The notes under the pieces were generated by a model. It was given only the letters and a program-made list of their open reading frames with translations, did no database searches and had not been told where the DNA came from. Shown piece by piece: positions 18,750-28,036 of a DNA stretch of 64,000 bases. Each line of letters begins with the position of its first letter. Positions within the stretch are counted from its first letter, which is position 1. Source of the stretch: JAKLQR01 sp963753165 (GTDB lineage: Bacteria > Nitrospirota > Thermodesulfovibrionia > Thermodesulfovibrionales > SM23-35); assembly GCA_963753165.1 (NCBI GenBank), contig CAVWBP010000013.1, positions 55,271 through 119,270 on the forward strand, read 5' to 3'. A program made the translations under genes and the position numbers.

Positions 18750-19031
18750 ATGAGGATTGAAAAAACAGTAGACAGAGGCAGCAAGGAAAAACTCTATGTT
18801 CAGATCTATTCGATACTGATCGAAAAGATCGAGAGCGGAGAATGGCCGCCCGGCACGCAGATCCCGACAGAGGATGAGCTCTGCAGGATTTATGACGTGA
18901 GCAAGGTAACCGTCCGGGAGGCGATACAGGAACTCGTAAGGGAAGGATATCTGAAAAGACAGCAGGGAAAGGGGACCTTTGTAACCTATACGCTTCCCCA
19001 ACTCGGGCATAGTCATGAGAACGAGATGTAA
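18750..19031 (+). CDS. GntR-family DNA-binding domain protein (split regulator, part 1)
   Basis: 93 residues comprising only a GntR winged helix: LYVQIYSILIEKIESGEWPP, a GTQIPTEDELCRIYDVSKVT recognition region and a QQGKGTFVTY wing. A normal HutC-type GntR protein of about 240 residues would continue into a UTRA ligand domain. Here a TAA ends the frame and the UTRA domain is encoded 23 bp later in another frame with its own GAGAGGAGG site. It is either a genuine two-gene split or a broken single gene. Its place between a sigma-54 promoter and the permease operon suggests it regulates that operon. Confidence 0.75.
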   Translation: MRIEKTVDRGSKEKLYVQIYSILIEKIESGEWPPGTQIPTEDELCRIYDVSKVTVREAIQELVREGYLKRQQGKGTFVTYTLPQLGHSHENEM

Positions 19032-19054
19032 CAGACGATATATTTGGAGAGGAG

Positions 19055-19489
19055 GTGAAAGTTCAGAAAGAACTCATACGAAAGGAGCTCAGGGAAGCCC
19101 CCGAAAGTGTCAGGCAATTGCTCGAAACGGACGAGCCGGTATATTATTTCGCCTGCAGGAAATTTGTTGATGACGAGCTGTTTTATGAAGAGATCTTTAT
19201 CCCCGCCTTCGTCTTCCCTGATATAGAAGAGGCGGATATCGCTGCCAGGTCGCTCTATGACCTGATAGAGGAGAAAGGGACGAAAAAGATATTCAGAGTT
19301 ATTCAGGCCATGGAAGCAACCGAACTGCAGAGAGAAGCTGCCGGTGTGCTGAACATGAAAGAAGGTTCTCCTGCACTGCTCATGAGCAGAACACTGGTCA
19401 GTTCCGACGGGATCCCGGTTGCGTATACCAGGGTGGCCGGTTATGGCAGGAAACATAAATTTCAGATGGAGTTTGAAAGGATAAAGTGA
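19055..19489 (+). CDS. UTRA ligand-binding domain protein (split regulator, part 2)
   Basis: 144 residues from a GTG start, matching the effector domain of HutC-type GntR regulators. The C-terminal half has the usual GSPALLMSRTLVSSDGIPVA followed by YTRVAGYGRKHKFQMEF, where UTRA proteins bind small ligands. The beginning, KELIRKELREAPESVRQLLE, would join the DNA-binding part across the gap. GAGAGGAGG lies directly before the start, so independent translation is plausible. The ligand is unknown. Confidence 0.65.
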   Translation: MKVQKELIRKELREAPESVRQLLETDEPVYYFACRKFVDDELFYEEIFIPAFVFPDIEEADIAARSLYDLIEEKGTKKIFRVIQAMEATELQREAAGVLNMKEGSPALLMSRTLVSSDGIPVAYTRVAGYGRKHKFQMEFERIK

Positions 19490-19522
19490 CAGCTACATAT
19501 TTTACAAAAGGAGGGAAATGAA

Positions 19523-20784
19523 ATGGGTTTTGGAAGACAGACGTACGAATTTCTCAAAGCAGCCAGTATAGCTCATGCGAAATGGGATTATGAAGTTTCA
19601 ATGAGTATTATCAAAAACCGCAAGAAACTTCTTATCCTGTTCGTCCTCACTGCTGCCGATACTGGCTGTATCGCTCTCGACGGCAGCGGATATGATAGGA
19701 GGGAAGACTGCATATGCGCCGGCGCACTATACGACGACAATCTTCGTCGTCTCGATTGCGGTTGGTCTTGCAGCCGGTCTTATCACCGGGTGTATCGGCG
19801 CAGGCGGTGGGTTTATCATCACCCCGGCGCTGATGGCAGCAGGGGTGAAAGGTATCCTTGCAGTCGGAACAGACGTATTCCATATCTTTGCAAAAGCCAT
19901 TATGGGAACGACTGTCCATAAGAAACTCGGGAACGTCTCGGTCAAGCTGGCAATGGCATTTCTTGTCGGGTCAAGCGGTGGTACCTTTATCGGCGGCTGG
20001 ATCAATAAGACACTCTACAACAAAGACCCCCTGCTCAGTGAAGCCTTTATCAGTTCGGTGTATGCAGTATTGCTCGGGTTCCTCGGTTTCTACGCAATGC
20101 TTGATTTTATCAAGTCAACGAGGAAATCGGCAGCCGGCGGCGGAGGCGGACATGATGCCCATGGCGGTCCATCGGGTATGACCTCTCTTGCAGTGAGTAT
20201 CCAGAAGATCAACATCCCGCCAATGATAACCTTTGACGAGGACTTCGGCGGAAGAAGAATTTCCTGGCTTTTTGTTGCTATAGGCGGAGTTATCGTCGGC
20301 ATGCTCGCTGCGATCATGGGAGTCGGCGGCGGCTTTGTCACCTTCCCGATGTTCGTCTATATCTTCGGTGTTTCAACAGCAACAACAGTAGGCACCGATA
20401 TCCTCCAGATCATCTTCACGGCAGGACTCGCATCGATAGCACAGTATGCAATTTACGGGTACGTGTTCTACACCCTGGCAATGGGGATGCTCCTTGGTTC
20501 ATTGATCGGAATCCAGGTCGGCGCGCTCACGACAAAGGTTGTGAAGGGAATCCATATCAGGGGATTCTATGCAATGTCAATCATTGCAGGCTTTATCAAC
20601 AGGGCTACGACACTTCCCAAGAAACTGACTGAGCTTGAATATATCAATGTGCCTAAACCGACTATACACTATTATCGAAGCTAGTGGGAAACTATCTGTT
20701 CTGGATTGTTGTCGGGATTCTTCGGGATTTGGGTTATCAGTAAGTTCTTTATGAATATTGAAAGCATTAAGAGAGGAGGGATAG
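19523..20784 (+). pseudogene. TauE/SafE-family permease, copy 1, several frameshifts
   Basis: A sulfite-exporter-like (DUF81) membrane protein of about 420 residues: a cytoplasmic N-terminus (FLKAASIAHAKWDYEVS), repeated GAGGGFIITPAL and GVGGGFVTFPMF half-motifs, and about eight spans. The DNA aligns along its length with the copy at 22627. Relative to that copy there is an extra base near 19648 (after LLILFVL) and further shifts near 20670, 20740 and 20770, so the C-terminus LFWIVVGIFGIWVISKFF appears in pieces. Because the protein sequence between breaks is conserved, sequencing error is as likely as decay. AAAAGGAGGGAAATGAA provides the ribosome site. Substrate is probably a sulfur oxyanion or organosulfonate, by family analogy only. 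Confidence 0.75.
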
Positions 20785-20786
20785 AA

Positions 20787-21560
20787 ATGGCGGAGGACAT
20801 AAAGGACATTTAGGCCTAGGCATAGTTCTGGCCATATCGTTTTTGGTAGTGTTGTTTCTGATCTTTTCGCCAATCTTCCCGAAGGCGCCTGACGGGACGC
20901 CTCAGAACGGCTTGGAGTTTGCAGACCGGATGTTCAACAGGCTTGCGAAGGGATCATCGTATTTCATCCCGAAGGTTGCGAAAAGCAATGAGAAGTTTAT
21001 GGGGAAAATGTTTTCAGCCACCATCAAGATGGATAAGCCTGAAGATAAGCCGGGAGAATGCTGAGACAGAGGGCACAACGGGCATCCAAGCTGTTTACGC
21101 TTAATCCGGGAGCAAAGGTTGAAGTCAATGGCACTGAATTAAAGATCGAAGGAGACCTTGGCCTGGTAATGAAGGCAGCATTGGATGATGCAGATGCGAT
21201 GTTCAAGAACGAAGGGGACAAGATCAAGGCCAAATACGCAGAGGCAATGGCAACTGACGATGTGAAGCAGATGTTCAGGCAGTGGAATAATGTCTTGCCC
21301 AAGATAGACAAGGCCTTCAAGAAAGAAGGAAGATGATAGAAGAGGCCAAGATAGTCTCTGATGTGACTAAGAAGGCGATAGAGGCGTCATACAACTTCTA
21401 CGGCATCCAGGCACAGCAGGTGAGCGACCATGCTGGGCTCATGACCTTTGTGCTGGTCTTTTACGTGGTCTACACAATGTGGTGGGGGTTTGCGATCTTC
21501 TATATCTTTGAGGGAATCGGCCTGAGCATGAAGAAGGCCAAAGTCAAGAAGGAAGTGTAA
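20787..21560 (+). pseudogene. Two-helix membrane protein of TauE operon, copy 1, frameshifted
   Basis: About 245 residues when reconstructed against the intact copy at 23881. It has a TM near the N-terminus (LGLGIVLAISFLVVLFLIFS), a soluble middle and a C-terminal span (LMTFVLVFYVVYTMWWGFAI) ending in MKKAKVKKEV. Breaks occur within the first ten codons, near 21058 and near 21335. I do not recognise the family. Conserved position between the permease and a universal stress protein in both copies indicates a partner role. Confidence 0.6.
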
Positions 21561-21571
21561 GGAGGGACAGA

Positions 21572-22006
21572 ATGAAGATACTGGTACCGATAGACGGATC
21601 AAAATATTCGATGGATGCAGTCAGGGCAGCGCTTGATCATGCGAAAACCAAGAACGCAGAAGTGCATCTGATGACGGTAACTCCTTTTCTTGCCGGCCTT
21701 GACCTTGAACTTTCGGCAAAGGAAGCGGACAGCGTGAATGAGAGTATGAAGCGCAGGGGAGAGGAAGTGCTTGAGAAGGCAGCGGCGATGTTCCAGGCAG
21801 AGGGGGTATCAGCCAAAACCATTCTCATGTCTTCCGGCTCTCCAGCGAATGAGATACTGGGAGTTGCCGAGAAGAAAAAAATGGACCTTATTGTCATCGG
21901 CAGCAAAGGACTGGGAGGAAAGGCCACGCGGTTTTTCATGGGAAGCGTAGCTTCGAAGGTAGTCGGCCATGCACCCTGTTCAGTTCTTGTTGTGAAAAAA
22001 GCATAA
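21572..22006 (+). CDS. Universal stress protein UspA family, copy 1
   Basis: 144 residues with the Rossmann-like Usp fold: KILVPIDGSKYSMDAVRAAL at the N-terminus and the ATP-binding GSKGLGGKATRFFMGSVASK signature (a G-x2-G-x9-G-S/T type loop) near the end. It is 11 bp after the membrane protein and ends the first operon copy; a strong terminator follows. Unlike the two genes before it, it is intact. Probably binds ATP and modulates or reports on the permease. Confidence 0.88.
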   Translation: MKILVPIDGSKYSMDAVRAALDHAKTKNAEVHLMTVTPFLAGLDLELSAKEADSVNESMKRRGEEVLEKAAAMFQAEGVSAKTILMSSGSPANEILGVAEKKKMDLIVIGSKGLGGKATRFFMGSVASKVVGHAPCSVLVVKKA

Positions 22007-22041
22007 GATTTTCAGGATTGTTTTTTACCCCTCCCCACTGA

Positions 22042-22079
22042 AGAAAGGGCTTCTCTCAGAAGCCCTTTCTCTTTTTTTA
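22042..22079 (+). terminator. Rho-independent terminator after usp copy 1
   Basis: A 13-bp stem (AGAAAGGGCTTCT, 22042-22054, with its complement at 22058-22070), a three-base loop and a following CTTTTTTT tract. Confidence 0.9.
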
Positions 22080-22147
22080 TTCAAGCATAGCTTTTTACTC
22101 TCCATACCACGAGGCAATGGGTTTCCGGGTTAATGTTTTCCTTATTC

Positions 22148-22251
22148 TGTCATTCCCGCTCAATGAGTCGTTGGGGAATCCTTCCGGAGTGATGCGTTCT
22201 ACATAACAATACAGGAAGGCAAAGAAAGATTCCGGACGAGCCGGAATGACA
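22148..22251. repeat. GTCATTCC palindromic repeat (family A) in a 620-bp gap
   Basis: TGTCATTCCCGC opens and AAGATTCCGGACGAGCCGG then AATGACA closes the unit. A small CCCGAAAGCCTTCGGGA hairpin follows at about 22265. The rest of the 22006-22627 gap is A+T-rich and holds the promoter of the second operon copy. Confidence 0.7.
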
Positions 22252-22408
22252 TTTTTGATACCTCGTCCCGAAAGCCTTCGGGACTGCAGGGGAGATTCAT
22301 TGTAAAATTAAAAATAGCAAGCAAGATAAACAACAAGTATTCAATAAAGTTATTCTTGATAAATTATTGTTTATAAATAATCATGGTAATTGAAGCAAAA
22401 TAAATATC

Positions 22409-22437
22409 TTGACATTCAGTGCCCTATCTATATATAT
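22409..22437 (+). promoter_or_regulatory. Sigma-70-type promoter of the second TauE operon
   Basis: TTGACA at 22409-22414 is followed after 17 bp by ATATAT (22432-22437; TATATA with 16 bp is equivalent). The region just downstream (ATTGCTT, then ATAAAGACATGAG) resembles the segment after the sigma-54 promoter of copy 1, but the -24 GG is absent. Confidence 0.5.
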
Positions 22438-22626
22438 TGCTTTGGGCATAAAAGTCATAAAGACATGAGGTAATGATGAATGCCATATTCATAGGGGAGA
22501 AAACTCAACGACACTGCGTATCATCCGATGAATACTTGTCTGCACTTTATCGGGAGAGGAGGTGAAGGAAAGGAGAACTTATAAGGAATTGTTTGTAGTC
22601 TTATAAGAAAAAAAGGAGGTCATGAC

Positions 22627-23878
22627 ATGAGTTTTCCAAGACAGCTTTACGAATTTCTTAGAGCAGCCAGTATAGCTCATGCTAAATGGGACTACGAAGT
22701 TTCGATGAACATCATCAGGAACAAGAAGAAACTCCTGATCCTTTTCATTCTCCTCCTGCCGATCCTGGCTGTGTCATTGACAACTGCGGCAGATATGCTG
22801 GGCGGCAAAACCGCATACGCCCCTGCACATTATACGACAACTATTTTTGCAGTATCAATTGCTGTCGGTCTTGCTGCCGGCCTGATCACAGGGTGTATCG
22901 GCGCCGGTGGCGGATTCATAATAACACCAGCCCTTATGGCAGCGGGAGTGAAGGGTATTCTCGCGGTAGGAACAGACGTATTCCATATCTTTGCAAAGGC
23001 CATTATGGGAACGGTTGTCCATAAAAAACTCGGGAACGTCTCGGTAAAACTTGCAATGGCCTTTCTTGTCGGCTCCGGCGGCGGGACATTCATAGGCGGC
23101 GCCATTAACAAAGGGCTTTACAACAAGGACCCTCTCCTGAGCGAGGCGTTTATCAGTCTGGTATATGCAATACTCCTTGGATTCCTCGGTTTTTATGCGA
23201 TGATTGACTTCATTAAATCGGCAAAGAAACCCAGTTCCGGCGGAGCTGCACGACGCTCATGGCGGTCCTTCGGGAATGACTTCAGTGGCAATAAGCATAC
23301 AAAAGATAAATATCCCGCCAATGATTACCTTTGACGAGGACTTCGGAGGAAGAAGGATTTCATGGCTTTTTGTTGCAATCGGCGGCGTTATCGTCGGCAT
23401 GCTCGCTGCGATCATGGGGGTCGGCGGCGGCTTTGTTACCTTCCCGATGTTTGTCTACATCTTCGGTGTTTCCTCCATGACCACAGTCGGAACCGATATC
23501 CTTCAGATCATATTCACCGCAGGCCTTGCATCGATCGTGCAGTATGCGATTTACGGGTATGTGTTCTACACGCTTGCAATGGGAATGCTCCTTGGCTCAC
23601 TGATCGGCATTCAGGTCGGCGCCCTCACTACAAAGGTAGTGAAGGGAATACATATCAGGGGATTCTATGCAATGTCCATTATTGCAGGGTTTATTAACAG
23701 AGCCGCAACCCTTCCGAAGAAGCTGACCGAACTCGAAATCATCAATATGTCAAAACCTGTCACTTCGGCGATTGAGACCGCAGGGAATTATATATTCTGG
23801 ATTGTCGTTGCGGCCTTTGGCATCTGGGTCCTCGGGAAATTTTTCGCGAACATAAAGATGTTGAGAGAGGAGGAATAA
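22627..23878 (+). pseudogene. TauE/SafE-family permease, copy 2, one frameshift
   Basis: About 417 residues with the same architecture as copy 1: N-terminal YEFLRAASIAHAKWDYEVS, a hydrophobic start LLLPILAVSLTTAADML, tandem GAGGGFIITPAL / GVGGGFVTFPMF half-repeats and a cytoplasmic glycine-rich loop before HDAHGGPSG. The only break is in that loop near 23245, where a single missing base splits the gene; the second part runs cleanly to REEE at 23878. AAAGGAGGTCATGAC is an excellent ribosome site. The operon order is the same as in copy 1. Substrate probably an oxidised sulfur compound, inferred from the family. Confidence 0.8.
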
Positions 23879-23880
23879 CT

Positions 23881-24609
23881 ATGGCCGGCACACATAAAGG
23901 ACATTTAGGGATCGGACTCATTATGCTGGGTTCTTTTTTCGTTGTATTATTCCTGATTTTCTCTCCGGTATTCCCCAAGGCGCCGGACGGAAGCCCGCAG
24001 AACGGACTCGACTTCGCTGACAGAATGTTCAACAGGCTCTCAAAAGGCTCTTCCTATTTCATACCGAAGGTAATGAAGAACAATGAAAATTTCATAGGCA
24101 AGATGTTTGCCATCACCATTACTCTCGATAAGCCGGACGCGGCAGAGAACACTGCAAAGCTGTTCCTCAATGCCGGAGCACAGGTAGAGACCCAGGGCGC
24201 TGAACTAAAGATATCAGGCGATCTCGGGAAAATACTTGAAGCAGTGCTGAGAGATTCGGATGCGATGTTCCACAATGATGGGGCCAAGGTTTCCGGACTG
24301 TACGGATACAGTGAGAAAGAAGTGCTGAAGAACTGGCATGGAGCCCTTGTAAAACTTGACAAAGCCTTCAAGAGAGAAAAGATGGTTGCCGAGGCCAAGA
24401 TTGTTTCAGATGTGGCGAAAAAGGCGGTCGAAACAGCATATAACTTCTATGAGATAGCGCCCCAGAAGGTGAGCGAACATGCAGGGCTTATGACTGCTGT
24501 CCTCGTATTCTATGTCCTGTATACGATGTGGTACGGATTCGCGATCTTCTTCATATTTGAAGGCATCGGGTTGACTATGAAGAAGGCGAAAGTCAAGAAG
24601 GAAGTGTAG
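23881..24609 (+). CDS. Two-helix membrane protein of TauE operon, copy 2 (unknown family)
   Basis: An intact 242-residue protein. A membrane span at about 10-30 (IGLIMLGSFFVVLFLIFS) is followed by PKAPDGSPQNGLDFADRMFN, a mixed alpha/beta periplasmic or cytoplasmic middle, a helical KIVSDVAKKAVETAYNFYEI segment and a second span (AVLVFYVLYTMWYGFAIFFI) before a lysine-rich tail MKKAKVKKEV. It starts 3 bp after the permease and ends 11 bp before usp copy 2. I cannot name the family; strict co-occurrence suggests an accessory subunit of the permease. Confidence 0.75.
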   Translation: MAGTHKGHLGIGLIMLGSFFVVLFLIFSPVFPKAPDGSPQNGLDFADRMFNRLSKGSSYFIPKVMKNNENFIGKMFAITITLDKPDAAENTAKLFLNAGAQVETQGAELKISGDLGKILEAVLRDSDAMFHNDGAKVSGLYGYSEKEVLKNWHGALVKLDKAFKREKMVAEAKIVSDVAKKAVETAYNFYEIAPQKVSEHAGLMTAVLVFYVLYTMWYGFAIFFIFEGIGLTMKKAKVKKEV

Positions 24610-24619
24610 GAGGGATACG

Positions 24620-25054
24620 ATGAAGATACTGGTACCGATAGACGGATCAAAATATTCGATGGAAGGGGTTAAGGCCGCCTCAGAGTATGCGAAAACCAGG
24701 GATGCGGCAATACACCTGATAACCGTTACCCCGTTTGTTCCCGGCATGGACCTTGAGATTTCTGCAAAGGCGCTGGACAGTCTGAATCAGAGCATGAAGA
24801 AACGCGCAGAGGATACCCTTGATCAGGCACAGAAAATCCTGGGGAAAGCAGGGGTTACCGCGAAGACTACGATTGCCTCATCAATATCTGCAGCAGACGA
24901 AATTATCGGCGTGGCTGAAAAGGAGAAGACAGACCTGATCATCATAGGGAGCCGGGGTCTGGGAGGCAAGGCTACGAGGTTCTTTATGGGGAGCGTGGCA
25001 TCCAAAGTGGTAAACCATGCGCCCTGTTCTGTTCTCGTGGTGAGGACAGGCTAG
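24620..25054 (+). CDS. Universal stress protein UspA family, copy 2
   Basis: 144 residues, closely similar to copy 1 (shared MKILVPIDGSKYSM and GSRGLGGKATRFFMGSVASK ATP-loop). The middle has diverged more than the ends. Last gene of the second operon copy, followed by a hairpin terminator. Confidence 0.88.
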   Translation: MKILVPIDGSKYSMEGVKAASEYAKTRDAAIHLITVTPFVPGMDLEISAKALDSLNQSMKKRAEDTLDQAQKILGKAGVTAKTTIASSISAADEIIGVAEKEKTDLIIIGSRGLGGKATRFFMGSVASKVVNHAPCSVLVVRTG

Positions 25055-25080
25055 AAAGTTTTTCAGATATTTTTTAATGA

Positions 25081-25110
25081 AACGAGGGCCTCTTTCGGGA
25101 GGCCCTCGTT
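25081..25110 (+). terminator. Hairpin terminator after usp copy 2
   Basis: Twelve-base stem AACGAGGGCCTC with complement GAGGCCCTCGTT around a six-base loop. Only a weak T-run follows, but it closes the operon. Confidence 0.7.
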
Positions 25111-25120
25111 ATTTGAATGC

Positions 25121-25126
25121 TATACT
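25121..25126 (+). promoter_or_regulatory. -10 element five bases before a start codon
   Basis: TATACT at 25121-25126 precedes the M50 protease ATG at 25132 with no Shine-Dalgarno between, consistent with a leaderless transcript. Confidence 0.45.
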
Positions 25127-25131
25127 ATTGA

Positions 25132-25965
25132 ATGAAGAAATTCCCCTATCTGCAGGCAATCCTTTTCCTTCTTACACTCCTGTCGACAGTGACAGTAGGC
25201 GCCTTGTGGACAGGGGTCGATCTCCTGAAAGAGCCTGAAAAGATTTACACCGGTCTTCCCTTTGCATTGAGCCTGCTCCTGATCCTGCTCTGCCATGAAT
25301 TGTCGCACTACTTCACTTCAAAGAAGCACGGGGTGCAGGCAACCCTGCCGTATTTCATCCCTGCGCCGACACTCATCGGCACCTTCGGCGCCTTCATCAA
25401 GATGAAATCGCCCATACCCACGCGGGGATCTCTCATAGATATCGGGGCGTCAGGTCCCATAGCGGGTTTTCTCATCGCGGTAATCGCAACCGTAATAGGA
25501 CTGTTTTTCTCTGAAGTTGTTCCTTCAGCGCAGGCCAAAGGCGCGCTGCACCTCGGGGATTCAATCCTGTTTTCATCCCTCTGCAAGATCATTCTGGGGG
25601 CGACCCCGGCTGAATATGATATTTTTCTCCATCCCGTCGCATTTGCCGGATGGATCGGACTTTTCGTGACCTCGATCAACCTCATCCCCGTAGGGCAGCT
25701 CGATGGCGGTCATATCGCCTACGCGCTGCTGGGAAAAAAGCACGTCCCCCTCTCCATAATCCTTATCATAGCAATGGGCATCCTCGGTCTTGTGGTATGG
25801 GAAGGATGGCTGGTCTGGTCTGTTTTGCTGACGGTACTCGGAGTCAGGCATCCTCCTGTTCTGTCCTGGGAAGTCCCTCTGGACCCGAGGAGGAGATTTA
25901 CAGGCTGGGTTTCGGGCCTCATACTGGTTCTCACCTTCATACCCGTGCCGTTTCAGGGTTTGTAG
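25132..25965 (+). CDS. Site-2 protease family zinc metallopeptidase (M50)
   Basis: A 277-residue intramembrane protease with about six spans. The zinc-binding HELSH motif (CHELSHYFTSK) lies in a membrane helix near residue 60, and the third ligand motif LIPVGQLDGGH near 190, both typical of the S2P/Rip1 group that cleaves membrane-bound regulators. No PDZ domain is present, unlike RseP. Substrate unknown. It is separated from the preceding operon by a terminator and has a -10 box abutting the start. Confidence 0.85.
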   Translation: MKKFPYLQAILFLLTLLSTVTVGALWTGVDLLKEPEKIYTGLPFALSLLLILLCHELSHYFTSKKHGVQATLPYFIPAPTLIGTFGAFIKMKSPIPTRGSLIDIGASGPIAGFLIAVIATVIGLFFSEVVPSAQAKGALHLGDSILFSSLCKIILGATPAEYDIFLHPVAFAGWIGLFVTSINLIPVGQLDGGHIAYALLGKKHVPLSIILIIAMGILGLVVWEGWLVWSVLLTVLGVRHPPVLSWEVPLDPRRRFTGWVSGLILVLTFIPVPFQGL

Positions 25966-26134
25966 GAAGAGGGGCGCTCTCTTTTCGAATCCGTTTCTCT
26001 CTATTCTATGGTATACTATGCATGAAAAAATCAGTTGTTTGACACGCGTCTTTTCCACGGTGAATTTATGGGGGATCTGCATTTATTATCGTTCATCGGG
26101 AATGAAAATAATTCGAAAGAAAAGGAGAAGCTGA

Positions 26135-26578
26135 ATGAAGGTCATACTGAAAGAAGAGGTAAAAAATATGGGGAATATGGGCCAGATTATAGAGGTAGCC
26201 GACGGGTATGCGAGGAATTATCTGGTCCCCAGGGGACTTGCGGTAGAGGCGAATACAAAAAATATCAAGTCTCTTGAGCATCAGAAGAGAGTGATACAGG
26301 AAAAGTCGAAAAAGATCAGGAACCAGGCCCAGGAATTGTCGAATAAAATCACTGCCATAAGCCTTGTGATTAAAGCCAAGGCCGGCGAAGAAGGGAAATT
26401 ATTCGGTTCCGTGACAACGATGGATATTGCCGAGTCCCTGAAGAACGAAGGGATGGAGATAGACAAGAAAAAGATTTCTCTCGACGAGCCGATTAAGAGA
26501 CTCGGCTCATATACTGTGAACATCAAGGTGCATTCTGAGGTAACGACCCAGGTCAACCTTCAGGTTATTGAAGAATAG
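26135..26578 (+). CDS. rplI: 50S ribosomal protein bL9
   Basis: 147 residues. The N-terminal rRNA-binding domain begins MKVILKEEVKNMGNMGQIIE and contains the signature GYARNYLVPRGLA; a long connecting helix leads to the C-terminal domain ending VTTQVNLQVIEE. AAAGGAGAAG precedes the ATG. It is followed by dnaB, a common bacterial pairing. Confidence 0.97.
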   Translation: MKVILKEEVKNMGNMGQIIEVADGYARNYLVPRGLAVEANTKNIKSLEHQKRVIQEKSKKIRNQAQELSNKITAISLVIKAKAGEEGKLFGSVTTMDIAESLKNEGMEIDKKKISLDEPIKRLGSYTVNIKVHSEVTTQVNLQVIEE

Positions 26579-26662
26579 ACACTGAAGAACAGTGAACAGC
26601 AGGCACTAAGCACCAGGCAGCAGAAAAGAAAAACCAGACCCTTATGAATGCGGGTTCCATCA

Positions 26663-28036
26663 ATGAAAGAGACTGACATCCACCTTGACAAGCTGCCGCC
26701 CCAGAACCTGGAGGCAGAACAGTCTATTCTGGGCGCAATACTTATCGATAACGACGCCCTGCCCAGGGTGCTCGAAATTATTGATCCCGGTGATTTTTAC
26801 AAGCTTTCCCACAGGAAACTCTTCTCTGCCATGACCGATCTCTTCGATAAGAACGAACCCATTGACCTGATCACCCTCCCGGATTATCTGAAAATGAAGA
26901 ATGAGATGGAAGCTGTCGGCGGGCTCTCGTATCTCTCCTCGCTTGTGGCAATGACTCCGACTGCTGCGAATGTCAAATATCACTCACATATCGTCAGGGA
27001 AAAAGCCCTCCTGAGAGGGCTTCTGCGGTCTGCAAACGATATCGCGGGCAAGATCTATGAAGAGAATCTCGATGCAGAAGATCTTGTGGATTATGCGGAA
27101 AAGTCGATTTTCGATATCTCGGACAAAAGGATCAAGGTATCTTTTGTGTCGTTGAAAGAGGTCATCAAGGACAGTTTCGAGATGATCGAACATCTCTACG
27201 ATAAAAAAGAGACGATCACCGGGGTGCCGTCCGGTTTCAAAGACCTCGATGAGTACACGACCGGTTTTCAGAAGGGCGATCTCATAGTCATCGGCGGGCG
27301 GCCTTCCATGGGGAAGACAGCGTTTGCGCTCAATGTTGCACAACATGTAGGTCTCGAAATGCGCGAACCGGTAGCCATCTTCAGCCTGGAAATGGCAAAG
27401 GAACAGCTTGCCTTCAGACTGCTCTGCGCCGAGGCCATGGTGAACTCGAACAGCATACGAAAGGGCTTCATCAAGAAAGAGGACTGGCACAGACTCACCA
27501 GTGCGGCAAGCAAACTTACCGACGCGCCTATGTTTATCGACGACTCCTCGGCGGTCACAGCCCTCGAACTCAGGGCGAAAGCACGCCGTTTAAAAATGGA
27601 ACACGGTCTCAGTCTCATCATCGTTGACTACCTGCAGCTCATGAAAGGAAAAGGGAGTTTTGAAAGGCGGGAACAGGAGATCTCTGACATATCCCGGTCC
27701 CTGAAAGGTCTTGCAAAGGAATTGAGTGTTCCGGTCATTGCGGTCAGCCAGCTGAACCGGAGCGTGGAAATGAGGAAACCCCCAAGGCCGATGCTCGCAG
27801 ACCTGAGAGAGTCGGGTGCGATCGAACAGGACGCCGATGTGATCTTATTCCTCTACCGGGATGAAATATACAACAAAGACAACCCGGCGAATAAAGGACT
27901 TGCCGAAGTGGATATCGCGAAGCAGAGAAACGGCCCTGCCGGCGTAACAGTCAAGCTTTCCTTCATATCGAAATGCACCCGGTTTATGAATCAGACAGAC
28001 AGGGAATATGTAGATTTTGACGAGGAGGCATTTTGA
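26663..28036 (+). CDS. dnaB: Replicative DNA helicase DnaB
   Basis: About 457 residues. The N-terminal primase-interacting domain starts LPPQNLEAEQSILGAIL, the linker is followed by the RecA-like motor with Walker A GRPSMGKTAFALN, Walker B LIIVDYLQLM and the C-terminal SRSLKGLAKELSVPVIAVSQ and DLRESGAIEQDADVI motifs. No intein. ATG 26663 fits the family start better than 26648. The 26580-26640 leader contains a degenerate GAACAGTGAACAGCAGGCAC simple repeat. The stop overlaps the next gene's TTG start. Confidence 0.96.
   Translation: MKETDIHLDKLPPQNLEAEQSILGAILIDNDALPRVLEIIDPGDFYKLSHRKLFSAMTDLFDKNEPIDLITLPDYLKMKNEMEAVGGLSYLSSLVAMTPTAANVKYHSHIVREKALLRGLLRSANDIAGKIYEENLDAEDLVDYAEKSIFDISDKRIKVSFVSLKEVIKDSFEMIEHLYDKKETITGVPSGFKDLDEYTTGFQKGDLIVIGGRPSMGKTAFALNVAQHVGLEMREPVAIFSLEMAKEQLAFRLLCAEAMVNSNSIRKGFIKKEDWHRLTSAASKLTDAPMFIDDSSAVTALELRAKARRLKMEHGLSLIIVDYLQLMKGKGSFERREQEISDISRSLKGLAKELSVPVIAVSQLNRSVEMRKPPRPMLADLRESGAIEQDADVILFLYRDEIYNKDNPANKGLAEVDIAKQRNGPAGVTVKLSFISKCTRFMNQTDREYVDFDEEAF

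Noticed and set aside
22403..22445. Sigma-54 promoter for the second TauE operon
   Set aside because: TTGC is present, but GG at the -24 position is missing, so the sigma-70 reading is better.
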